Shown: positions 1 to 6,352, counted from the first letter of the stretch. The stretch is DNA of 7,208 nt from Robiginitomaculum sp. (GCA_002733385.1 NVVO01000017.1:6213-13420); one strand, 5' to 3'. A program made the numbers and translations. Notes: generated by a model from the letters alone, not told the origin.

Positions 1-123
1 CAAACCCAAGACCGAACCCTGAACAAACGCCAGTTTTTCGACCAAAACACGGGCCGTTATTATTATTACAACCCGGCCACACGCCAAGAATACTATGAAA
101 ACGGCGAGCACAAATCCAAATAA
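1..123 (+). CDS. C-terminal 40 residues of an unidentified protein (5' end outside window)
   Basis: An open frame enters from the left edge and ends at TAA (121-123). The 40 visible residues are polar and tyrosine-rich, with four tyrosines in a row (GRYYYYN) followed by EYYENGE and a lysine-rich end. That it is coding is supported by the intrinsic terminator 17 bases after the stop and by the absence of any other feature there. I do not recognise the family. The pattern G-R-Y-Y-Y-Y-N-x-x-T-R resembles the strand-turn-strand core of a WW domain, but the conserved tryptophans are absent, so this is only a resemblance. No function is proposed. Confidence 0.6.
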   Translation, partial: QTQDRTLNKRQFFDQNTGRYYYYNPATRQEYYENGEHKSK

Positions 124-140
124 TCATTCTCTTATGCTTT

Positions 141-170
141 AAAAACCCCGGCACTCATGTCGGGGTTTTT
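141..170 (+). terminator. Intrinsic terminator of the gene ending at 123
   Basis: AAAAACCCCG (141-150) pairs exactly with CGGGGTTTTT (161-170). The stem continues inward through G151-T160 (wobble), C152-G159 and A153-T158 to a four-base loop (154-157). The right arm runs into seven T residues (166-172). Because the left arm begins with five A residues, the structure could also stop leftward transcription, but no leftward gene lies close enough to need it. It separates the upstream gene from the DUF481 gene. Confidence 0.9.
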
Positions 171-201
171 TTATGCGCAGTCAGCAAACATTCATCTAAA
201 A

Positions 202-230
202 TTAACCATAATCCCGCTGTTAGTCATATT
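202..230 (+). promoter_or_regulatory. Possible sigma-70-type promoter for the DUF481 gene
   Basis: TTAACC (202-207) and CATATT (225-230) are separated by 17 bases, each matching four of six consensus positions. The region lies between the terminator at 141-170 and the ATG at 252, where a promoter is expected because the upstream terminator should isolate the gene. Transcription would start near 237, leaving a short leader with the ribosome binding site AAGGAA (241-246). The match is modest and the surroundings are AT-rich, so chance is a real possibility. Confidence 0.3.
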
Positions 231-251
231 ACAACTTATAAAGGAATAACC

Positions 252-980
252 ATGATAAAAATTCTCCTCATTTCATCAACCTGCCTGTTGTTCCCGGTTT
301 TTTCCTATGCAGAAGCCGGCGATAAAACCTGGGGCGGGGAAGCCTCGGTATCCGGTTCAACCACTTCGGGCAATACCAGCACCACGGATATTGGGGTCGC
401 TTTGCGCCTTAGCAAAAAACAAGGCCTGTGGACCCACAATTTCGACACCACCTATGATCTGGGCAAAGCCAATGGCCTGGACAATAAAAACCGCTGGTAT
501 ATTGGCTATAAAATCGATCGCCAAATCAATGAGCGGTTGTTCGCCTATGCCAATGTCAATTATCTTACCGATAATTTCGGGCCGTTTAAGCAAGAAAGCT
601 TTATTGGTACTGGTCTTGGTTATCAAATGATTGAGCCGGATCCATTAAAATGGACGGTTGAGGCTGGCGCGGGCTACCGCTCGCAAAAAGCCCGTCAAAG
701 CGGCATTATCCCTAGTTTTAAGCAAAACGACTTTGCTCTGCGCGGGGCTTCTAAACTAGACTATAAATTCAGCGATGCCGTGAGCCTTTACAATAATTCC
801 GAGGTTATTTGGTCACAAAACGATACTTATATCTGGAATGATGTGGGTATAACGGCCCATTTGGCCGGCAATCTCGCGGCAAGGTTTAGTTTCCGTATTG
901 ACCACCATACCGACGTACCAATTGGTGTAAAAAATACCGACACCATCACCCGTGGATCATTGGTCTATACCCTAAAGTAA
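252..980 (+). CDS. DUF481 family outer-membrane beta-barrel protein
   Basis: Predicted 242-residue exported protein. Residues 1-20 form a signal peptide (MIK, a hydrophobic stretch, then SYA before a likely cleavage at 20/21). The rest fits the DUF481 (YdiY-like) family: an N-terminal TTSGNTS segment, alternating aromatic and polar beta-strand patterns, a central G-x-G-L-G-Y strand, E-A-G-A-G-Y, and a C-terminal segment with D-V-P-I-G-V-K-N-T-D-T before the last strand LVYTL. Family members are small outer-membrane barrels whose physiological role is mostly unknown. The final residue is lysine, whereas many outer-membrane proteins end in an aromatic residue. The ATG at 252 is preceded by AAGGAA at suitable spacing. 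It appears to be a one-gene unit, with a terminator before it and a candidate terminator after it at 1023-1058. The last 9 bases overlap the convergent folK. Confidence 0.85.
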   Translation: MIKILLISSTCLLFPVFSYAEAGDKTWGGEASVSGSTTSGNTSTTDIGVALRLSKKQGLWTHNFDTTYDLGKANGLDNKNRWYIGYKIDRQINERLFAYANVNYLTDNFGPFKQESFIGTGLGYQMIEPDPLKWTVEAGAGYRSQKARQSGIIPSFKQNDFALRGASKLDYKFSDAVSLYNNSEVIWSQNDTYIWNDVGITAHLAGNLAARFSFRIDHHTDVPIGVKNTDTITRGSLVYTLK

Positions 981-1490
981 AGGGCCAAGTCTTTGCATAG
1001 ATACAACCTCGTTTAGTGAAAGACGTGCGGTCCAGTCTTGGAGCGTGCGTTTTTTTTTGGGGTCGCGCCAGTCGGGGGCGATTTCGGCCAATGGAAATAG
1101 CACAAATGGGCGCGTCAGCATACGCGGATGGGGCAGTGTCAAAACATCACTGTGTAAAATTTGTCCGTGATAATCCAGTATGTCCAGATCCAGCGATCGC
1201 GGGGCATTGCGCACGGTTTTTGTGCGCCCGAAAGCCGCTTCGGCTTGTTTCAAAGTTTTCAATAAAGTTAATGGGTTATGGGCCGTATCCACTTCCATCA
1301 CCCCGTTAATATAGGGGGGTTGGGCATCCGGGTCGGGCCAGGCCGGGCTTTGCCACAAATTTGAAGCCGCCACGATTTTCATATCACGGCCCAGCAAAGT
1401 AAGTGCCTGTCTGAAGGTTTGCGCCGGAGCGCAAACCTGCCCATTATACTGCGCCGGTTGATTAGCCCCCAAAGCAATATAAATGCCCAC
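972..1490 (-). CDS. folK: 2-amino-4-hydroxy-6-hydroxymethyldihydropteridine pyrophosphokinase (HPPK)
   Basis: FolK transfers pyrophosphate from ATP to 6-hydroxymethyl-7,8-dihydropterin in cytoplasmic folate synthesis. The 172-residue product has the family landmarks in order: LGAN at 7-10; S43-N-L-W-Q-S48; the pterin-pocket segment Y60-I-N62; E84-A-A-F-G-R89; R98-S-L-D101-L-D103-I, whose two aspartates bind the magnesium ions; and L119-P-H-P-R-M124 followed by R127-P-F-V-L-F-P-L. The length is normal. The start is GTG (1488-1490), supported by AGGAGG at 1500-1505 nine bases upstream. It is the last gene of dapA-smpB-folK, 19 bases after smpB. The C-terminal part includes K145-K147, encoded by nine consecutive A residues whose complement is the T tract of a candidate antisense terminator. 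The 3' end overlaps the DUF481 gene by 9 bases. Confidence 0.95.
   Translation of the reverse strand: MGIYIALGANQPAQYNGQVCAPAQTFRQALTLLGRDMKIVAASNLWQSPAWPDPDAQPPYINGVMEVDTAHNPLTLLKTLKQAEAAFGRTKTVRNAPRSLDLDILDYHGQILHSDVLTLPHPRMLTRPFVLFPLAEIAPDWRDPKKKRTLQDWTARLSLNEVVSMQRLGPLL
1023..1058 (+). terminator. Candidate intrinsic terminator for the DUF481 gene, lying antisense within folK
   Basis: On the plus strand ACGTGCG (1023-1029) pairs with CGTGCGT (1044-1050), seven pairs including two G-U. After one G-G mismatch (1030/1043), TCCA (1031-1034) pairs with TGGA (1039-1042) around a four-base loop GTCT. Nine T residues follow at once (1050-1058). The stem begins 43 bases after the DUF481 stop codon. 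On the minus strand the two wobble pairs become C-A mismatches and no T tract follows, so the signal is specific for rightward transcription and should not disturb folK mRNA. The wobbles and mismatch make the stem weaker than the one at 141-170. Confidence 0.55.
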
Positions 1491-1499
1491 GAGCCCTAA

Positions 1500-1505
1500 C
1501 CTCCT
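1500..1505 (-). promoter_or_regulatory. Ribosome binding site of folK, deciding its GTG start
   Basis: Reading leftward, AGGAGG occupies 1505-1500, nine bases before the GTG at 1490-1488. It falls in the 19-base gap directly after the smpB stop. This near-perfect Shine-Dalgarno sequence is the main reason to accept the GTG start, since the product then begins MGIYIALGAN, exactly as expected for the first strand of HPPK. Confidence 0.75.
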
Positions 1506-1509
1506 CTTT

Positions 1510-1989
1510 TCATGAATGGGCTTTCATAACCCTAGCCTTTTGGCGGTTCCAGTCGCGGGTTTTTTGGGTCTGGCGCTTGTCGACATGCTTTTTGCCGACG
1601 CCAATGCCCAACAATAATTTAGCCAGACCTCTTTTATCGAAATACAGCTTGAGCGGTACCAGCGTCCGCCCTTTGCGCTGCACCGCACCCATGAGCTTGT
1701 TAATCTCGCGGCGTTTGAGCAATAATTTGCGCGGCCTTGTGGTTTTGTGGTTAAATTGACTGGCCGGTTCATAAATCGGGATGGTGGCATTGATCAGGAA
1801 TATTTCCGTGCCCTCCACGGCCGCGTAACTTTCGGCGATATTGGCATGGCCAAGCCGCAAGGCTTTGACCTCTGTCCCGACCAGCATAATGCCCGCCTCA
1901 AAGGTTTCCTCAATCGCATACTCATACCGGGCTCGGCGGTTTTCGGCAATGGCCTTTGAATGGTGGGCGGGTCTTTGTTTGCGGGCCAT
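1510..1989 (-). CDS. smpB: SsrA-binding protein SmpB (trans-translation)
   Basis: SmpB binds tmRNA and delivers it to stalled ribosomes. Together they tag the unfinished peptide for degradation and release the ribosome. The 159-residue product shows family signatures throughout: N17-R-R-A-R-Y-E23 near the N terminus; G38-T-E-V-K-A-L-R45; N50-I-A-E-S-Y55; the R85-P-R-K-L-L-L segment; G127-x-G-x-G-K-K-H with D137-K-R; and the basic C-terminal tail K143-T-R-D-W-N-R-Q-K-A-R-V-M-K, which enters the empty mRNA channel and is needed for function. The length is typical. The ATG lies 2 bases past the dapA stop, so its ribosome binding site must lie inside the dapA 3' end and translation is probably coupled. 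No internal oddity was seen. Confidence 0.97.
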   Translation of the reverse strand: MARKQRPAHHSKAIAENRRARYEYAIEETFEAGIMLVGTEVKALRLGHANIAESYAAVEGTEIFLINATIPIYEPASQFNHKTTRPRKLLLKRREINKLMGAVQRKGRTLVPLKLYFDKRGLAKLLLGIGVGKKHVDKRQTQKTRDWNRQKARVMKAHS

Positions 1990-1991
1990 GA

Positions 1992-2867
1992 CTAGAGCTC
2001 AACACCCGCCATTTTCATGGCAGCGACAACCGCATCTTTGGTGCTTTGTCTGCAACTCGTAATGGGCAAGCGCACATCTGGCTGCATTTTATCCATCAGG
2101 CTGAGCGCGTATTTGGTCGGGGCCGGGCTGGCGTCCAAAAATAAATCCTTGAACAGGCGGTCAAGCTTTTCGTGCAACACCAGCGCCTCGGCAAATTTCC
2201 CGCCCGCGCATAATTTATGCAATTTCGCACACTGGGCCGGGGCAATGTTGGAGGCCACCGAAATACAACCCGTGCCGCCGTGGGCCCAATGGGCCAGAGC
2301 TGTGGGATCATCCCCGGAAAGCTGGATAAAATCGCCGCCGCATATGGCTTTATAATCCGATACCCGCGACAGATCAGATGTCGCATCTTTAAGCCCGATA
2401 ATATTGGGGATTTGCGCCAACCGTCCCATGGTTTCCAAGCTGATATCGACAATGCTACGCCCTGGTATATTGTACAATATAATGTCAATATCTATGGCCT
2501 GCGCGACCGCTTGAAAATGCTGAAACAGACCTTCCTGGCCCGGCTTGTTATAATAGGGCGCAACTGCCAGCACCGCGTCTACGCCGGATTTTTGCACGGC
2601 GAGCGCAGTCTCTACGGCGGTCCTGGTATTGTTGGAGCCAATACCGGCAATCACCGGCACACGCCCGCCCGCGGCCTGCACACATAAATCGACAACTTGC
2701 ACATGCTCCTTACGGGTCAGGGTGGACGCCTCACCTGTGGTGCCGCACGGCACCAGACCGTTCGTACCTGAACGGATTTGCCAATCGACAAAGGCCTGAT
2801 AGGCCGCCGCGTCGACCTTGCCATCTTTAAACGGTGTGACCAAAGCTGTGAGGGAACCGGATATCAT
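1992..2867 (-). CDS. dapA: 4-hydroxy-tetrahydrodipicolinate synthase (DHDPS)
   Basis: DapA condenses pyruvate with aspartate semialdehyde, the first committed step to diaminopimelate (peptidoglycan) and lysine. The 291-residue product is a class I aldolase-type barrel of normal length. K160 in IIGLKDAT is the Schiff-base lysine. T43, T44, Y106, Y132 and R137 match the E. coli catalytic set T44, T45, Y107, Y133 and R138. GTTGE (42-46), APYYNKP (103-109), YNIPGRS (132-138) and LSGDD (183-187) are all intact, so it should be active. The allosteric lysine site is not: the positions of E. coli H53 and E84 are R52 and T83 here, although H56 and N80 are kept (H55, N79). The ATG has AAGG at suitable spacing. 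It is the first gene of the operon, transcribed from 2868-3002. Confidence 0.97.
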   Translation of the reverse strand: MISGSLTALVTPFKDGKVDAAAYQAFVDWQIRSGTNGLVPCGTTGEASTLTRKEHVQVVDLCVQAAGGRVPVIAGIGSNNTRTAVETALAVQKSGVDAVLAVAPYYNKPGQEGLFQHFQAVAQAIDIDIILYNIPGRSIVDISLETMGRLAQIPNIIGLKDATSDLSRVSDYKAICGGDFIQLSGDDPTALAHWAHGGTGCISVASNIAPAQCAKLHKLCAGGKFAEALVLHEKLDRLFKDLFLDASPAPTKYALSLMDKMQPDVRLPITSCRQSTKDAVVAAMKMAGVEL

Positions 2868-3002
2868 TTTTTCGCCTTAAGGTTTTTATTACTGGTATAT
2901 GTAAGTGTTCTTGGACTATAGGTTTAATACCATAGTATAGCCATAATAGGGCGTCATAGCTTTCTTTTCTTGTCTAATGCAAGGCCGAGGTTAAAATAAC
3001 AT
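2868..3002. promoter_or_regulatory. Divergent dapA/slt regulatory region with an imperfect palindrome
   Basis: This 135-bp AT-rich gap must supply promoters for dapA (left) and slt (right). At 2915-2936 ACTAT pairs with ATAGT and GGT with ACC around TTAAT, giving eight pairs with one bulged A (2920). Reading leftward, TATACT (2939-2934) is a good -10 candidate for dapA and overlaps the palindrome, but I find no convincing -35 at the right distance. For slt, TTGTCT (2970-2975) and TAAAAT (2992-2997) are 16 bases apart, yet that would place the transcript start on the start codon, so the real promoter may lie further left. Both promoter assignments are weak. Confidence 0.4.
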
Positions 3003-5069
3003 ATGTTTTATTGCCGCAGTATAACAGATTTGATCAAAAATGCCTGGAAAACCCTATCTGGTCTTGGCTTGATTTATCTGTTGCTTATGGCAACAAATTC
3101 AAGCGCCAACATCCCGACACCGCGCCTCAAACCTATAGTCCCCCACACATCCACGCTCCTGACCAAACATGACGCCAATAATTTTCGCCAAGCTATACGG
3201 GCGGCCGATCAGAAAAAATGGGACAATGTCGAGCGCTATCAGCGGCGCATCAAAGACCCGACCGCCATAAAAATCCTCGAATGGCGACAGGCCGTTGATG
3301 ACCCTTATGTCTCCATGAAGCTATTGACCAAAGTTGCCCAAACTCAATCGGACTGGCCGCGCATGACCCGCATCCGCGCCAAGGCGGAAGCGCATCTGTT
3401 TGACCGCCCTTTATCGCCCCAAAATACAATTAACTGGTTCCAAGGCACCGCACCGGTTTCCGGCGAAGGCCGGGCCGCCCTGGCGCAAGCCTATTACAAA
3501 CTCGGGGAAAACGACATTGCAGACCGGTGGCTCAGATCCGCATGGCGCGATGCCAAGCTTTCCCGTGACCGCCAACGCATTATATACCGCCGTTACAAGC
3601 ACCGCTTAACCCCCGAAGACCATGCCGCCCGGGCTGACCATCTGATCTGGTTAGGGCGGCGTTATTACGGCAGTGTGGGCGGGCTGTTGTCCATGATGAA
3701 CACGTCTGACCGGGCATTGATGGACGCCCGTATGAAAGTCGGGGCCAATCGCAGGGGCATGGATAGAGCCATCAGGTCTGTGCCGGGCACCTTGCAGTAT
3801 GATACTGGTTTATTGTTTGAACGCGCCCGCTGGCGCCGGATCAAGCGCACGGAAATTTCTGCCCTTGAGCCTCTATTGAAAATCACCACGCCGGCGCGAA
3901 CTCAAAATGGCAAAGACCGGGTCTGGATTGAAAAAAAACGGATGATTTATTGGGCCTTGCCCAAAAAACGTTATCGGGATGCCTATGCTCTGACATTGAA
4001 CCACGGTTTGACGTCTGGCGCAAATTTCGCCGACGCTGAATTTCTGGCGGGCTGGCTGGCTTTGACCAAGCTCAACAGTCCTAAACTGGCACTGGAGCAT
4101 TTTACCACCCTAAAAAATGGCGTCACCCTACCCGTATCCGTTGGGCGGGCAAGTTACTGGATGGGACGGGCCGCAGAAACCATGGGCGACCAAAATGCCC
4201 GCGCTTACTATGTTGATGCGGCCAGATACCCCAATGTTTATTACGGGCAATTGGCCTCTGAACATATCAATCAGGGCTTTGCATTTATCAATTTGCCTTT
4301 CGAAAATATTGGCACTTCCTACGGGATTGATTTTGAAAACCGCGAACTGGTCCGCGCCCTGCGCATGCTCGGCGAGATACAGGCCGAGCGCAGTTTTAAC
4401 CAGTTTTCCTTTCACCTTGATGATATTTTGGAACAGGCCCATGAATTAACATTATTGTCCCAACTGGCCAAAAGCTACGGCTTTATGAAGCCGTCGGTTC
4501 GCGCCGCCAAACAGGCTGCCAGATTTGACACCATGCTCACGGAATCGGGATATCCCAAACCGGAAATCATTACCGGCCTATCTTCAGATTTCAACATCCC
4601 CTTTGTGCTGGCCATCGCCAGACAGGAAAGCGAATTTAACACCAAAGCCCGCTCCCACGCCCACGCCCACGGCATGATGCAAATGATCAATGCGACCGCT
4701 AGAGCTACGGCCCGTAAGGCCCGTCTGCCCTATCAACAGGCTTGGCTCACGGGGGATCCCGAATATGCGGCCAAGCTTGGTTCCCACCATATCAATGATT
4801 TGCTGGTCGAATTTGACGGCTCCTATATAATGGCCGCCGCCGCCTATAATGCAGGCGGTGGGCGCGTGCGCAAATGGAACAAAGCTTACGGCGATCCCAG
4901 GCACGGCCAAATCGACCCCATCGACTGGATCGAAAGCATCCCGTTTAGCGAGACCCGTAATTATGTTCAGCGGGTCATGGAAAATATGGAGGTTTACCGT
5001 GCCCGGCTCAACAACAACCAAACGCAATTAAATCTGGTACACAATATTACCAATGGCGCTTATCGGTAA
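3003..5069 (+). CDS. slt: Soluble lytic murein transglycosylase (Slt70-like, GH23)
   Basis: It cleaves the MurNAc-GlcNAc bond of peptidoglycan in the periplasm, leaving 1,6-anhydromuropeptides. The 688-residue product starts with a signal peptide: a basic N-region, a hydrophobic core at about 18-30, then SSA before a likely cut at 35/36. Residues about 45-500 are a long alpha-helical region like the TPR-type ring of E. coli Slt70. The catalytic domain follows, with A539-R-Q-E-S543 (E542 the general acid), G557-M-M-Q560, A614-Y-N-A-G618 and E-T-R-N-Y-V near the end, as in the family. The length is close to Slt70. The ATG at 3003 has GAGG (2987-2990) 12 bases upstream, rather far; TTG at 3030 would also give a good signal peptide. 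It diverges from dapA, linking peptidoglycan precursor supply and turnover. Confidence 0.93.
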   Translation: MFYCRSITDLIKNAWKTLSGLGLIYLLLMATNSSANIPTPRLKPIVPHTSTLLTKHDANNFRQAIRAADQKKWDNVERYQRRIKDPTAIKILEWRQAVDDPYVSMKLLTKVAQTQSDWPRMTRIRAKAEAHLFDRPLSPQNTINWFQGTAPVSGEGRAALAQAYYKLGENDIADRWLRSAWRDAKLSRDRQRIIYRRYKHRLTPEDHAARADHLIWLGRRYYGSVGGLLSMMNTSDRALMDARMKVGANRRGMDRAIRSVPGTLQYDTGLLFERARWRRIKRTEISALEPLLKITTPARTQNGKDRVWIEKKRMIYWALPKKRYRDAYALTLNHGLTSGANFADAEFLAGWLALTKLNSPKLALEHFTTLKNGVTLPVSVGRASYWMGRAAETMGDQNARAYYVDAARYPNVYYGQLASEHINQGFAFINLPFENIGTSYGIDFENRELVRALRMLGEIQAERSFNQFSFHLDDILEQAHELTLLSQLAKSYGFMKPSVRAAKQAARFDTMLTESGYPKPEIITGLSSDFNIPFVLAIARQESEFNTKARSHAHAHGMMQMINATARATARKARLPYQQAWLTGDPEYAAKLGSHHINDLLVEFDGSYIMAAAAYNAGGGRVRKWNKAYGDPRHGQIDPIDWIESIPFSETRNYVQRVMENMEVYRARLNNNQTQLNLVHNITNGAYR

Positions 5070-5111
5070 AACAACGGTTTTTCGTTGTTGTTGTTGGATT
5101 ACCCTTTTATA

Positions 5112-5132
5112 GTCCCGAAAACATTTTGGGAC
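5112..5132 (+). promoter_or_regulatory. Hairpin that would mask the ribosome binding site of the glycosyltransferase
   Basis: GTCCCGAAA (5112-5120) pairs with TTTTGGGAC (5124-5132) over nine continuous pairs, one a G-U, around the three-base loop ACA. The only plausible Shine-Dalgarno sequence for the following gene, GGGA (5128-5131), lies in the right arm, and the ATG (5136) starts three bases after the stem. No T tract follows, so it is not an intrinsic terminator. It could lower translation or respond to a signal. That role is inference from position alone. Confidence 0.45.
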
Positions 5133-5135
5133 ATT

Positions 5136-6281
5136 ATGAAAATTCTTCTGGTTACAGACGCTTGGAAGCCGCAAATGAACGGTGTGGTGCGCACCTTGTC
5201 CAAGACAGTGGAAGAATGCCGCAAAGCCGGGCATATTGTCGAGATCATTGCGCCCAGCGACGGATTTGTGACCGTGCCATTACCAACCTATCCCGACATT
5301 AAAATTTCCCTGTTCCCCAAACGCGAAGTGGAGCGCCGCCTTGTGATGTTTGCCCCGGACGCCGTACATATAGCCACGGAAGGGCCGTTGGGCTGGGCGG
5401 CGCGGGCCTTATGTTTGAAATGGGGCATGCCGTTTACCACCTCCTATCATACCAAATTCCCCGAATATGTGCATGCCCGGTTTCCGTTTATACCTATTGC
5501 CATAGCTTACAAATTCGTGCGCTCCTTTCATAATTCCTGTGGCCGCATTATGGTGACGACACCGTCTATGGTAAAGTTTTTGCAAGCCAAAGGCTTTGAA
5601 AACCTGGCGGTCTGGACGCGCGGCGTCGACTTGCAACAGTTCAAACCCGAAATCAGGTTTTTGGCCGGCGAAGACATTTACGCTGGCATGGAACGCCCGG
5701 TATTTATCAATGTTGGTCGGGTTGCGGTCGAGAAAAATATAGAAACCTTTCTGGCCCTTGATTTGCCCGGCAGCAAAGTCGTTATCGGGGACGGGCCGAG
5801 CCTGACCAGCTTGCAAAAAAAATATGCTAGCAAGGCAGAATTTGTCGGGGCAAAATTTGGGGCTGATTTGGCACGACATTACGCCGACGCCGATGTGTTC
5901 GTGTTTCCGAGCAAGACCGATACATTTGGCTTGGTAATTATCGAAGCCATGGCCACAGGCACGCCTGTCGCCGGGTATCCGGTCAGCGGCCCCATAGATA
6001 TTATTCCGGGATCCGGGGCCGGGGTCGTCGATGAAGATTTGCAACTGGCCGCGCTTGCCTGTTTGGAGTTGGAACGAAATGCGGCGGTAGAGCATGCCAA
6101 AAACTATTCATGGGAAAAGGTGGCCGCAGATTTTGTCAGCTTGCTGAAACCCGAAAACGAACCTAAGCGCCGGCTCAGATGGCGCCGCGCCAGACGCGCA
6201 TTGAAACTGGCGGCGGCACCGTGGCGGATTTTTAAAAAGCTGGCGCGGCGTATAGGCCGTATGATCAAAACCGGAAAATAA
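5136..6281 (+). CDS. GT4-family glycosyltransferase with a cationic C-terminal tail
   Basis: Predicted 381-residue retaining GT-B glycosyltransferase. The N-terminal half has K2-I-L-L-V-T-D and the glycine-rich loop N15-G-V-V-R-T-L21, then the acceptor-side segment S-Y-H105-T-K-F-P-E-Y. The donor half has G194-R195-V-A-V-E-K200, G-D-G-P-S, and D262-T-F-G-L-V-I-I-E270, the GT4 EX7E motif with aspartate first. Residues 342-381 carry 17 Lys/Arg and one acidic residue, suggesting membrane association. Donor and acceptor are unknown; the family includes lipid mannosyl-, glucosyl- and glucuronosyltransferases, so a glycolipid synthase is plausible. The frame is open back to TTG at 5085, but I chose ATG 5136 because the protein then begins at the first Rossmann strand. 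It follows slt by 66 bases with no clear terminator, so cotranscription is possible. Confidence 0.85.
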   Translation: MKILLVTDAWKPQMNGVVRTLSKTVEECRKAGHIVEIIAPSDGFVTVPLPTYPDIKISLFPKREVERRLVMFAPDAVHIATEGPLGWAARALCLKWGMPFTTSYHTKFPEYVHARFPFIPIAIAYKFVRSFHNSCGRIMVTTPSMVKFLQAKGFENLAVWTRGVDLQQFKPEIRFLAGEDIYAGMERPVFINVGRVAVEKNIETFLALDLPGSKVVIGDGPSLTSLQKKYASKAEFVGAKFGADLARHYADADVFVFPSKTDTFGLVIIEAMATGTPVAGYPVSGPIDIIPGSGAGVVDEDLQLAALACLELERNAAVEHAKNYSWEKVAADFVSLLKPENEPKRRLRWRRARRALKLAAAPWRIFKKLARRIGRMIKTGK

Positions 6282-6352
6282 ATCCTCACCCTTGTCACAG
6301 ACTAGGTAATTGGAGTAGACAGAAACAAATACAGGAGAATCGCGTTCAAACA

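Noticed and set aside
917..926. Perfect 10-base palindrome ACCAATTGGT near the end of the DUF481 gene
   Set aside because: It lies inside a coding region, is short enough to occur by chance, and has no second copy or associated site that I could see.
4656..4671. Short repeat CCCACGCCCACGCCCACG in slt, encoding alternating His-Ala
   Set aside because: It falls in the loop between the catalytic ES motif and GMMQ and looks like ordinary local triplet repetition; no function can be supported.
4584..5027. 147-codon minus-strand frame opposite the catalytic domain of slt
   Set aside because: It is the complement of highly conserved transglycosylase motifs and shows no family signature of its own.
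5070..5089. Hairpin AACAACG/CGTTGTT after the slt stop as an intrinsic terminator
   Set aside because: The stem is seven mostly A-T pairs and the bases after it are GTTGG, not a T tract, so termination is unlikely.
5085..5135. TTG at 5085 as the start of the glycosyltransferase, adding 17 residues
   Set aside because: The extension is encoded by a TTG-TTG-TTG-TTG run plus hairpin sequence, has no good ribosome binding site, and the protein family should begin at the Rossmann strand that starts with ATG 5136.
5409..6095. 228-codon open frame on the minus strand opposite the glycosyltransferase
   Set aside because: The plus-strand frame carries clear GT4 motifs. The reverse translation has no recognisable domain and lies wholly within the real gene.
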